Source: DAOUBP01 sp034432655 (GTDB taxonomy: Bacteria > Chloroflexota > Anaerolineae > CG2-30-64-16). From it: DNA of 28,711 bases. The stretch covers positions 1-28,711 of the forward strand of contig DAOUBP010000076.1 in assembly GCA_034432655.1 (NCBI GenBank), given 5' to 3'. The notes under the pieces were generated by a model that ran no database searches, was not told the origin of the DNA, and saw only the letters and a list, made by a program, of their open reading frames with translations. Of the stretch, positions 12,652 through 20,031 are shown in pieces (position 1 is the stretch's first letter; each line of letters opens with the position of its first letter). Position numbers and translations under genes: made by a program.

Positions 12652-13580
12652 ACCATTTTCGCCCGAAAATACGCGATCGTCTCTGCCAGCCCTTCCTCCA
12701 GCCCCACTTTCGGTTCCCACCCCAAGATCGTGCGCGCACGGGTGATGTCCGGCCGGCGCTGTTTGGGGTCGTCGGCCGGCAGCGGCAGGTAGACGATCCC
12801 GGCCGGGTTGCCGGTCAGCCGGTTGATGGTCTCTGCGAACGCCCTGATCGGCATCTCCACCGGGTTGCCGACGTTGACCGGCATCACTTCGTTCGACCAC
12901 AACAACCGCACCATGCCCTCCACCAGGTCCGAAACGTAGCAGAAGGAGCGCGTCTGGCTGCCGTCGCCGTAGACGGTCAACGGCTCCCTGCGCAGCGCCT
13001 GGCCGACGAAGTTCGGCACCACCCGGCCGTCGTCCAGCCGCATGCGCGGGCCATAAGTATTGAAAATGCGGATGATGCGGGTGTCCACCTTGTGGATGCG
13101 GTGGTAGGCCATGGTGAGCGCCTCGGCGAAGCGCTTGGCCTCGTCGTAGACGCCGCGGATGCCGATAGGGTTGACGTTGCCCCAGTAACTCTCCGGCTGC
13201 GGATGCACCTGGGGGTCGCCGTACACTTCCGAGGTGGAAGCCAGCAGGAAGCGCGCCCCTTTGGCCAATGCCAGGCCCAGGGTATTGTGCGTGCCCAGCG
13301 AACCGACCTTCAAGATCTGGATGGGGATGCGATCGAAATCAACCGGGCTGGCCGGTGACGCCAGGTGCATCACCGCGTCCAGGTGGCCGGGCACGTAGAT
13401 GTAATTGGTCACATCATGACGGATGAATTTGAAGCGCTCATGGCCCGCCAGATGGGCGATGTTGTCGATCGAGCCGGTGATCAGGTTGTCTATGGCGATC
13501 ACTTCATGGCCGTCGGCCAACAAGCGGTCGCACAAATGAGAGCCGATGAACCCGGCGCCGCCGGTGATGAGGATACGCAT
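12648..13580 (-). CDS. UDP-glucuronate decarboxylase (UDP-xylose synthase)
   Basis: An extended SDR that oxidises UDP-glucuronate at C4 with NAD, decarboxylates it and reduces the product to UDP-xylose, a precursor for surface polysaccharide. The 310-aa protein has GGAGFIGSH at 7-15, the LASPASP block at 73-79 that separates UXS from epimerases, STSEVYGDPQVHPQ around 115-128 and catalytic YDEAK (Y145/K149). The start ATG at 13580 has AAGGAGG four bases upstream. It lies downstream of the glycosidase/O-antigen ligase gene on the same strand, consistent with a shared role in envelope polysaccharide, though 228 bp of repeats lie between. Close relatives such as dTDP-glucose dehydratase are less likely because of the ASPASP block. 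Confidence 0.93.
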   Translation of the reverse strand: MRILITGGAGFIGSHLCDRLLADGHEVIAIDNLITGSIDNIAHLAGHERFKFIRHDVTNYIYVPGHLDAVMHLASPASPVDFDRIPIQILKVGSLGTHNTLGLALAKGARFLLASTSEVYGDPQVHPQPESYWGNVNPIGIRGVYDEAKRFAEALTMAYHRIHKVDTRIIRIFNTYGPRMRLDDGRVVPNFVGQALRREPLTVYGDGSQTRSFCYVSDLVEGMVRLLWSNEVMPVNVGNPVEMPIRAFAETINRLTGNPAGIVYLPLPADDPKQRRPDITRARTILGWEPKVGLEEGLAETIAYFRAKMV

Positions 13581-13593
13581 GAAGCCTCCTTAA

Positions 13594-13655
13594 GAATCAA
13601 CGAATCAGCGAATGGCGAATCAGCGAATCAACGAATCAGCGAATGGCGAATCGGC
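13594..13655. repeat. GAATCAAC/GAATCAGC/GAATGGC short tandem repeat
   Basis: Eight 7-8 bp units (GAATCAAC, GAATCAGC, GAATGGC) run in a regular alternation just upstream of the UXS ribosome site. The same units occur inside lysA at 6514-6550. Confidence 0.85.
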
Positions 13656-13662
13656 GGGAATA

Positions 13663-13705
13663 CAGGGAACTCAGGGAAACAAGGGAACAGGGAAACAAGG
13701 GAATC
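13663..13705. repeat. AGGGAAACA/AGGGAAC short tandem repeat
   Basis: Five AGGGAA-type units of 7-9 bp follow directly after the GAATCAGC array. A purine-rich tract on the plus strand. Confidence 0.75.
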
Positions 13706-13729
13706 CTGGGCATCTCCGCTGCCATCCAC

Positions 13730-13806
13730 TACGCAGTACGCAATACGCAGTACGCAATACGCAGTACGCAATACGCAGTACGCAATACGCAGTACGCAAT
13801 ACGCAA
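13730..13806. repeat. 14-bp tandem repeat TACGCAGTACGCAA, 5.5 copies
   Basis: Units start at 13730, 13744, 13758, 13772 and 13786, with a half unit at 13800, all identical. The array stops 2 bp before the stop codon of the ligase fusion. Copies of the family occur at 6563-6582, 6858-6897 and 7824-7876. Confidence 0.95.
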
Positions 13807-13808
13807 GT

Positions 13809-16800
13809 CTACCCCTCCATCCTGCGCAACACCCCGACCGCAATCACAAACAGCCCCATCAGATCCGGCAGGAACAACGAGTTGTCAATCAGGCCGTGAG
13901 CGATCGTGGCGACCAGGCCAGCCAGCAGGCCCAGTGCCAGGGGCCAGGTGTCGGCCATGCCGGTGCGGAACTGGCGCCAGGCAGCCCGCAACGCAACGAT
14001 CAGCGCCCAGCCCCCGGCCACCACCCCGACGAAGCCCAATCGTGTCCACAAATCTAACAGGATGTTGTGTGGGTGGCTCAAGTTGAGCTCTGCCCATGCC
14101 GAGGGCAGCACGTAACGCGTGCGGTAAGCGTATAGGAAGTTGTCAGGGCCCACGCCCAGGATGGGGTGATCGAGCGCCATGTTCCAGGCCCCTTGCCAGA
14201 GCTTCAGCCGCAAGAAGCTGGTGCCCGCCTGGAAATTGAACAGGTCAGCGAAGCGGGGGGTGCGGAACAGCAGCGCCAGACCGGCCACGCCGAGGACGGC
14301 CAGCCCGGCCAGCAACCACAACGGCCAGCGCCGGCCGCTCCGCCATGCGCCGCCGATCAACACAACCGCGATGCCGGCCGGCAGCCCCAACAACAACGCT
14401 CCCTTGCTGAACGTGGCGACACACGCCACCAACAAAAGCAGCGAGACTGCCAAAATGACACCCCGTGTCCCTGCGCCGCGTCCCTGTGGCCTTGCGTTCT
14501 TGCGTCCCCACGTCCCCAGGTCCCCCACCGTCCCAAACAGAGCCAGCGCCAACGCCAGCGGCACCCCGCGATCCAGCACCAGCGCCAGGTTATTGGGCGA
14601 GCCGTACAGCGCGCGCACGCGCCAGACCCCTTCCACGTCTACCCGGCCCTGTCCGGTGAGGAGTTGCCACAGGGCGATCAGGCTGGCGATGGCCATCCCG
14701 GCAAACAGGCCGGCCACCAACGGACGCCAGGAGAAGGCCCGTCCTTCCGGCCACGGCACAGAAACGATGAGCCAGTAGAAAACCGCGCCGAACAGGAACA
14801 CAATGCGGAACTCGCGCCACGCCACCCCTTGTTCTGCAGCGATCAACGTGGAGGCCAGGCCAGAGAGGAAGAGGGCGAGGATGACAGATGTGGAAAGTGG
14901 AACGTGCAATGGGTAATGTGCGCTGTGGAATGTGGAATGTTCAGTGTGCACTGGACGATGCTCGATGGGGTCGGCCGGACGCTCACCATCTGTCGTCTGC
15001 GCTCTGTCGTGCGCAATCCCCGATCCCGCTGCATGGGACGCGAGCGGTCCCCAATCTCCAATCCGCCCCACTGCCCACCGCGCGGCCAAAGCGGCCACGG
15101 CCACCCACAGGAACAGCTCGAAATGGCCGAATTCCCAACGTAAGAGTTGCTTGGGCTGTTGCCAGAACGGCAGCGCCGCGGCGATCAACGGCAAGGAAAG
15201 GTCGGGGCGCACCAGGAAGACGACGCCCAGCCCGGCCAGCGCGGCCAGATCGAGAAATCCCCAACGCGAAATCACCAACACCAACGCAAGCACAATAGCA
15301 GCAGCCCACCATTGAATATCGGACGACCCCGTAATACGAAATTCATTTCGTATCTTGCCCGCCGTAATGCGAAATTCATTTCGTATCTCGCCCACCGTAG
15401 TGCGAAATAAATTTCGCATTACCTCCGGCGTAATACGAAATTTATTTCGTATCTCGCCCGCCGTAACGCGAAATTCATTTCGTATCTCGCCCGCCGTAGT
15501 GCGAAATAAATTTCGCATTACCCCCGCCGTAACGCGAAATTCATTTCGCATCTCGCCCGCCGTAATGCGAAATAAATTCCGCATTACGGCCAACGTGACG
15601 CTCCCCACAACCGCCAACGCCAGCAACAGCCACGCGGGCCACCAGGGGCGGAGCGGCGCGTCGGTCACCGCCAGCCCTTGCAACGCCCACTGGCCCCAAC
15701 CGCCGACCGTCTCCAGGCGAACCGAGTGCCGGCCGGTCGGCAGGTTGCGAGCCACCGGCACCCAACGGGCCTTAGCCAACGGGTCGTGCAACACCAGATA
15801 CGCTGCCCCGGCCTCATCCCTGGGCAGCGCATTGGCCGGCGCGCCGTCCACGGTGATCACATAGTATGCCCAATACGAGCCGCCTTGCACGCGTAACGCC
15901 AACCCAGAACCCCAGAAATCAAACGCCAGGGCGTCTCCATCGGCCGCAGGATCGGCCGCCCAAGGGGTCACACGCCATCCCGGGCTGAAGCGCAATGCGG
16001 GGTGATCCGGACTGTGTCGGCCCGGGGGAAGCCAGTCGGCCGGGGCAGTTGCCGCAGCCAACGTCTCGGCCACGGGCCGCAGGGTGCCATCCCGGTCGCA
16101 CAATGCAAACCCCTGCCAGGGATCATCGGCTGGCCGTTGCGGGCAGAATGCTGGCCAGAACAGCGGCCCCAGCCAGGCCCAATCCGTCCGGGCCCGAGCG
16201 AAGACAGCCGCCACGTAGCGGGCCTGTTCGGCCTCAGACACCTGACCCCAGGGGGAAGGGGGGCCGGTCCATCCCTGCGGCAAGGCGTTCCAGCCGAAGG
16301 CCGTGGCCCACAACGGGCTCCCGCCGTCGCCATGGCGCAGCATCACCTGGTGCAACAGGCCGATCCGGCCGAAGTTCAACGCCTCAGGACGTGCCGGTGC
16401 TGCCGGCGGGTCAGAGAACCCGTAGGGCTGGCCGGCCACCACATCGAACCAGGCTCGGCCACCCAGGCGATAGAGTTGATCGAGATAGGCCAGGTCGCTG
16501 AGGTTGGCCCCGCCTGCCTCCACCGTGGGCGCCAGCCCGGCCAGCACGATTTGAGCGTCGCCGTCAACTGCGCGAATCCGGACCGCAGCTTCACGCAGCA
16601 AACCCAGATAATCAGCCGGATCGGCCGGTCGCGCGCCCCAATGCGGCGCGATATTGGGCTCGTGCCAGATTTGATAATAACGCACCTGCGAACCGTAGCG
16701 CCCGGCGACCGCAGCCGCGAAGGCCCCGAAATCACGGCGCTCATGCGGCGGCGCCAGGGGGTTATCCGCATCTTGCACGGTTCGCGCCCAACGCGGGGAA

Positions 16801-17189
16801 CGGTCAAGCACCACTACCGGCGTGATCTCAGAGCGGGCCGCCAGCGCAGCGAAGATCCCATCCCACCGCTCCCACTGAAACCGCCCCGGCTCCGGCTCGA
16901 TCTCATCCCAGGGCAACGTAAAGCGGATCCAGCGCAGCCCAGGCATGGCACGTAGCAGAAGTGCAAGAGATTGACCCTGCTGTAACTCGGAGCCGTCGAG
17001 ATTGATGCCAGCCACCCCGGCGACAGCGGGGCGGATCAAGGGCAACTCATCCCAGGCAGGCCCCGCCGGTCCGTGCCGAAACGCCAACAGAGCGCTGAAC
17101 CAAAGCAGCGCCACCACGGCCGCGGATAACAGGCGATACCTTCTGGCAGAGAAAAAGATCATGCTGTGAACTCGCCTGACGAAGTGCAT
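13809..17189 (-). CDS. Glycosidase-like domain fused to O-antigen ligase/polymerase
   Basis: A 1126-aa membrane protein. An N-terminal signal/anchor helix (about 18-37) leads to an extracytoplasmic (beta/alpha)8 domain like GH39/clan-A enzymes (about 50-385). This has WHEPN with the expected acid/base Glu177, but WATAFGWN carries Ala297 where the nucleophile Glu is expected. A beta-rich module (about 390-510) follows, then a membrane segment (515-534), eight 11-residue repeats (533-620) and a polytopic region (625-1126). The latter has the Wzy_C/O-antigen ligase signature, including GVGPDNFLYAYR and LSHPHNILLDLWTRLG with the key His pair near 1039-1041. It probably acts at the outer face of the membrane, joining or polymerising polysaccharide. 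Two further loops (about 744-767 and 887-911) are repeat-encoded. The start at 17189 is uncertain (ATG at 17162 is an alternative). Confidence 0.88.
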   Translation of the reverse strand: MHFVRRVHSMIFFSARRYRLLSAAVVALLWFSALLAFRHGPAGPAWDELPLIRPAVAGVAGINLDGSELQQGQSLALLLRAMPGLRWIRFTLPWDEIEPEPGRFQWERWDGIFAALAARSEITPVVVLDRSPRWARTVQDADNPLAPPHERRDFGAFAAAVAGRYGSQVRYYQIWHEPNIAPHWGARPADPADYLGLLREAAVRIRAVDGDAQIVLAGLAPTVEAGGANLSDLAYLDQLYRLGGRAWFDVVAGQPYGFSDPPAAPARPEALNFGRIGLLHQVMLRHGDGGSPLWATAFGWNALPQGWTGPPSPWGQVSEAEQARYVAAVFARARTDWAWLGPLFWPAFCPQRPADDPWQGFALCDRDGTLRPVAETLAAATAPADWLPPGRHSPDHPALRFSPGWRVTPWAADPAADGDALAFDFWGSGLALRVQGGSYWAYYVITVDGAPANALPRDEAGAAYLVLHDPLAKARWVPVARNLPTGRHSVRLETVGGWGQWALQGLAVTDAPLRPWWPAWLLLALAVVGSVTLAVMRNLFRITAGEMRNEFRVTAGVMRNLFRTTAGEIRNEFRVTAGEIRNKFRITPEVMRNLFRTTVGEIRNEFRITAGKIRNEFRITGSSDIQWWAAAIVLALVLVISRWGFLDLAALAGLGVVFLVRPDLSLPLIAAALPFWQQPKQLLRWEFGHFELFLWVAVAALAARWAVGRIGDWGPLASHAAGSGIAHDRAQTTDGERPADPIEHRPVHTEHSTFHSAHYPLHVPLSTSVILALFLSGLASTLIAAEQGVAWREFRIVFLFGAVFYWLIVSVPWPEGRAFSWRPLVAGLFAGMAIASLIALWQLLTGQGRVDVEGVWRVRALYGSPNNLALVLDRGVPLALALALFGTVGDLGTWGRKNARPQGRGAGTRGVILAVSLLLLVACVATFSKGALLLGLPAGIAVVLIGGAWRSGRRWPLWLLAGLAVLGVAGLALLFRTPRFADLFNFQAGTSFLRLKLWQGAWNMALDHPILGVGPDNFLYAYRTRYVLPSAWAELNLSHPHNILLDLWTRLGFVGVVAGGWALIVALRAAWRQFRTGMADTWPLALGLLAGLVATIAHGLIDNSLFLPDLMGLFVIAVGVLRRMEG
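14459..14531. repeat. GTCCCCACGTCCCCAG-type repeat inside the ligase
   Basis: Repeated GTCCC/CGTCCC units encode a Gly/Arg-rich stretch (about 887-911) between two membrane helices. It looks like a repeat expansion tolerated in a loop. Confidence 0.6.
14889..14960. repeat. TGTGGAATGTGGAA-type repeat inside the ligase
   Basis: Short TGTGGAA/GTGGAA/AATGT units encode a His/Ser-rich loop (about 744-767: HRPVHTEHSTFHSAH) between membrane helices. Confidence 0.7.
15331..15594. repeat. Eight in-frame 33-bp hairpin repeats inside the ligase
   Basis: Units start at 15331, 15364, 15397, 15430, 15463, 15496, 15529 and 15562. Each carries an imperfect to perfect palindrome such as TGCGAAATAAATTTCGCA or TACGAAATTCATTTCGTA, followed by a spacer like CTCGCCCGCC. 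Because 33 is a multiple of three, the array is read as eight 11-residue repeats (consensus MRNxFRxTAGE) without disturbing the frame. Stem position 2 is A:T in some units and G:C in others. It is not a CRISPR array: there are no unique spacers. Confidence 0.95.
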
Positions 17190-17244
17190 GGAATGCTATC
17201 ACAACCCGCACAGCTACGCAACGTAAGAGAAGAAGCTGTTTCTT

Positions 17245-17273
17245 TTGACGAAAGATGGCTCCTGCGCTAAAAT
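17245..17273 (+). promoter_or_regulatory. Predicted rplY promoter (sigma70-like)
   Basis: TTGACG (17245-17250), a 17-bp spacer and TAAAAT (17268-17273) form a strong promoter. The start would be near 17280, leaving a 5' leader of about 140 nt. Confidence 0.75.
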
Positions 17274-17291
17274 AACGTTTCGAACTCACTC

Positions 17292-17311
17292 GGCCCGGCG
17301 TATGCCGGGCC
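17292..17311 (+). promoter_or_regulatory. GC-rich hairpin at the 5' end of the rplY leader
   Basis: GGCCCGGC (17292-17299) and GCCGGGCC (17304-17311) pair perfectly around GTAT, about 12 nt after the predicted start. It may stabilise the message or regulate it. No T-tract follows directly. Confidence 0.6.
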
Positions 17312-17423
17312 ATTGTCTGATTTCATATCTTTGCTAAAACGCGGGCGAGCGGAGGGCGTGGCCGCCAGATGAGTTGCTGATGGGCAGGCTGCGCTCCCGG
17401 CGTCCTCTGAAGGAGAGAAGAAA

Positions 17424-18071
17424 ATGGAGCAAGTCACCCTGAAGGCTGAGCCGCGTGCAACCGGACGCCACGCGAACCGCGAGCTGCGCAACGCCGAGCG
17501 CGTCCCCGCCGTGGTCTACGGCAAAACTTTGAAAGCGCTGCCCATCTCGGTGGACCGCAAGTCCCTGGGCATTGCGCTGCACGCTGCCGGCGGCCGCACC
17601 ATCGAACTGGAAATCCCCGGCCAGGGGCTGGTCCACGTCCTCCCGCGCGAGATCCAGCGCCATCCCGTCAAGCATACGGTGCTGCATGTGGATTTCCAGG
17701 CCATCTCGATGACCGAGAAGGTGCGCGTAGAAGTCCCGGTCGTGACCGAGGGCGAATCGCCCATCCTGGCCAACCCGGAGATGATCCTGGTCCGCAATCT
17801 GGACACCGTAGAAGTCGAGTGCCTGCCGGGCGACATCCCCGAGCATTTGACGGCCGATTTGAGCCGGCTGGCTACTATGGATGACGAGATCCTGGTCCGG
17901 GACCTGATCACGCCTCCTGGCGTGAAGGTGCTGACCGAGGGAGATCACGTGGTATTCAGCGTCGCGATTTCACGCGCCGGCCTGATGGAAGAGGCAGCAG
18001 CAGAAGCCCCGGCCGCCGATGAGGTCGAGGTTGTCAGCAAACGCAAACCCAAGGAAGAAGGCGAGGAATAA
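17424..18071 (+). CDS. rplY: Large-subunit ribosomal protein L25 (TL5/CTC form)
   Basis: A 5S rRNA-binding protein of the large subunit; the long form with an extra C-terminal domain is the CTC/TL5 type, linked to general stress in some bacteria. The 215-aa protein has the L25 domain at about 5-92 (RELRNAERVPAVVYG near the start, LHVDFQ at its end). The beta-barrel TL5 domain follows at about 96-185, then an Ala/Glu/Lys-rich acidic-basic tail. The start ATG has AAGGAG eight bases upstream. It is a single-gene unit with its own promoter, a leader of about 140 nt and a strong 3' hairpin. pth, which often follows rplY, is not adjacent here. Confidence 0.96.
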   Translation: MEQVTLKAEPRATGRHANRELRNAERVPAVVYGKTLKALPISVDRKSLGIALHAAGGRTIELEIPGQGLVHVLPREIQRHPVKHTVLHVDFQAISMTEKVRVEVPVVTEGESPILANPEMILVRNLDTVEVECLPGDIPEHLTADLSRLATMDDEILVRDLITPPGVKVLTEGDHVVFSVAISRAGLMEEAAAEAPAADEVEVVSKRKPKEEGEE

Positions 18072-18093
18072 AGCGGCCAGCTCATTCCCCCGG

Positions 18094-18128
18094 CCCCTTT
18101 CTCCCCCGCATAGCGGGGGAGAAAGGGG
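18094..18128. terminator. 16-bp terminator hairpin between rplY and the M23 gene
   Basis: CCCCTTTCTCCCCCGC (18094-18109) pairs perfectly with 18113-18128 around a 3-base loop. It lies between convergent genes; TTTTT occurs about 20 bases later on the plus strand. The strongest terminator candidate in the window. Confidence 0.8.
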
Positions 18129-18214
18129 AGAAAGTCTTTCGTAGGGTTTTTGGGGGTGGGGCAGAGATCGCCCGACGGTAGTCCGATTATCTTTGCAAAG
18201 TTCACAATTCCGCG

Positions 18215-19447
18215 TTACGGCGCAACCCACTGCAACGGATCCACTGCCATCCCAGCCACACGCAGTTCCCAATGCAGATGCGCGCCGGTGCTCAAACCGG
18301 TGCTGCCCACCTTCCCCAGCAGCTGGCCGCGCGTCACCTGATCCCCCTCTGTCACGTCCAGCTCCGCCAGATGCCAGTAGCCGGTGTAAACACCGTTTCC
18401 GTGATCCAGCACCACCGCGTTGCCGCGCACAAAGAGCTGCTCGGCCAGCACCACGCGGCCATCGGCCGGCGCATAGACCGGTGTGCCGGGCGGTGCGCTG
18501 AAATCCTCGCCGGCATGGGCCGAAACCGCAGGGCTGTTGCCATAGGTGCGCCGGGAGCCGAACGGCGACGTGCGCGGAAAATCGCCGGCCAGGGGCAACG
18601 TGAACCGGCTGCGAGGCGTCCAGCCGCCGGGTGTCACCTTCTCGAACAGGGCGGTCATGAGGGCTGTCTCGGCCCGCACCTTGTCGGTGGCCGACAGGAT
18701 CGGCTGCGCAGTTGAAGCCGGGATATTGTTCGAGGGGAAAGTCCCCGCTTGCACCGGCACCTCGGCCCGCCAGGTTCGATCCCCGGCCGTGATCACCAGC
18801 GGCTTCGGCCCGGGCGGGGTGAGCGGCGGGATGGGGACCAGGGCCCACCCGCGGCCGCCGTCCGCGTGCACCGGATAGGACCGGCCGTCGAACGTGAGGG
18901 TGAACGTGAGCGGGGCCCCGGCAGAAACACTCCCGGCCGCTGCCTGCAACCAGACCGAGAGGGTCTGGCCTTGAGCCGGCGGCCACGGCCAGAAGTGTAC
19001 ACGCGCCAAAACACCATCAGCCGGCAAAGCAGGGGCGGAGACCGCTTCACCGTCCAGGCGCAGGAGCTGGCCGGGGACGATGCGATCAGGGCTGGCCAGG
19101 CCGTTACGCGCGACCAGTGTCGCCACGTCCGTCCCCGTGCGGGCCGCAATCGCGCTCAACGTATCGCCGGGCTGCACTTCGTAGGTGCGCCAGGCTCGGA
19201 CGGCGCCGGGGATCGTGGCCGGCATCGGCGAGAGCACCGCAGCATCGGCTTGCAGGCCGGCGGTCCCGCGCGGTCGAACGTCCACGATGTAGCCGTCGGC
19301 GCTGGCCGGGAGAGACGAACCCCACCACAAAACAAATGCCAGAAACGCTATCACATACCGGACACACCGGCATGCACTTCCCATCGGATGTTGCCTATCC
19401 CCCGCCGGACGCCATAGCAAGCTACGACAGATCCCCTTCAGAACCAC
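18215..19447 (-). CDS. Secreted LysM/M23 peptidoglycan endopeptidase
   Basis: An envelope murein hydrolase or division-activator type protein. A signal peptide (about 22-50, ending SLPASA) is followed by a LysM domain at 89-131 (TYEVQPGDTLSAIAART..) that binds peptidoglycan. A beta-rich middle follows, then the M23 LytM domain (about 300-405), whose zinc ligands are all present: H311 and D315 in HAGED and H392 in HLHWE. It should therefore be an active Zn-endopeptidase. The start is GTG at 19447, 6 bp after the hpt stop with GGAG nine bases upstream, or ATG at 19384, which gives a neater signal peptide but a poorer ribosome site. It is the last gene of the run beginning with tilS. Confidence 0.93.
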   Translation of the reverse strand: MVLKGICRSLLWRPAGDRQHPMGSACRCVRYVIAFLAFVLWWGSSLPASADGYIVDVRPRGTAGLQADAAVLSPMPATIPGAVRAWRTYEVQPGDTLSAIAARTGTDVATLVARNGLASPDRIVPGQLLRLDGEAVSAPALPADGVLARVHFWPWPPAQGQTLSVWLQAAAGSVSAGAPLTFTLTFDGRSYPVHADGGRGWALVPIPPLTPPGPKPLVITAGDRTWRAEVPVQAGTFPSNNIPASTAQPILSATDKVRAETALMTALFEKVTPGGWTPRSRFTLPLAGDFPRTSPFGSRRTYGNSPAVSAHAGEDFSAPPGTPVYAPADGRVVLAEQLFVRGNAVVLDHGNGVYTGYWHLAELDVTEGDQVTRGQLLGKVGSTGLSTGAHLHWELRVAGMAVDPLQWVAP

Positions 19448-19453
19448 AGCCGC

Positions 19454-20002
19454 TCACTCCGCCGCGTAATACTTGCGCGCCAGGACCGCGATATAGGGCA
19501 AATTACGGTACTTCTCGACAAAGTCCAACCCATAGCCCAACACGAACTTGTCCGGGATCACAAACCCCACATACTTGACCGGCACGTCCACCTCGCGACG
19601 ACTGCGCTTATCGAGCAAAGCACAGATCTCCAACGAGCGCGGCTGCCGCGCCCGGAGGATACGCAGAAGATAGCTCAATGTCCGGCCGGTATCAATGATG
19701 TCCTCCACGATCAACACATTGCGGTCTTCAATGGAGGTATCGAGATCTTTCAAAATGCGCACTACCCCCGACGACTCAAAGGCGGCGCCGTAGCTGGAGG
19801 TGGCCATGAAGTCAATGCTGTGGGGCACCGTGATATGGCGCATCAAATCCGCCATGAACAGGACGCTGCCCTTGAGCACTGCGATCAGCATCAGGTCCTG
19901 GCCCTCGTAGTCGCGGCTGATCTGGGCGCCCAGTTCGGCGATGCGCGCCTGCAACACGTCGGTCGGGATCAAAATCTCCTCGATGTAGGATGGGTCAATC
20001 AT
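19454..20002 (-). CDS. hpt: Hypoxanthine phosphoribosyltransferase
   Basis: A purine-salvage enzyme: hypoxanthine (or guanine) plus PRPP gives IMP (or GMP). The 182-aa protein is of normal length, with the pyrophosphate-loop LKGS at 43-46, the flexible SSYG loop at 69-72 and the PRPP-binding VEDIIDTGRT at 99-108. It also has the base-contact segment near VKYVGFVIPDKFVLGYGLD. The start ATG at 20002 has GAGGTG a few bases upstream. In many bacteria hpt follows tilS closely; here both are on the same strand but separated by three other genes. Confidence 0.96.
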   Translation of the reverse strand: MIDPSYIEEILIPTDVLQARIAELGAQISRDYEGQDLMLIAVLKGSVLFMADLMRHITVPHSIDFMATSSYGAAFESSGVVRILKDLDTSIEDRNVLIVEDIIDTGRTLSYLLRILRARQPRSLEICALLDKRSRREVDVPVKYVGFVIPDKFVLGYGLDFVEKYRNLPYIAVLARKYYAAE

Positions 20003-20031
20003 GGCTCACCTCGCATGTGGTTTGCTGCGTG

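Noticed and set aside
15331..15594. CRISPR array
   Set aside because: Regular 33-bp periodicity, but units are contiguous with no unique spacers, lie within a coding frame, and no cas gene is present.
17280..17423. tRNA or small RNA gene upstream of rplY
   Set aside because: Hairpins are present, but there is no cloverleaf, CCA end or conserved T-loop motif; better read as a 5' leader.
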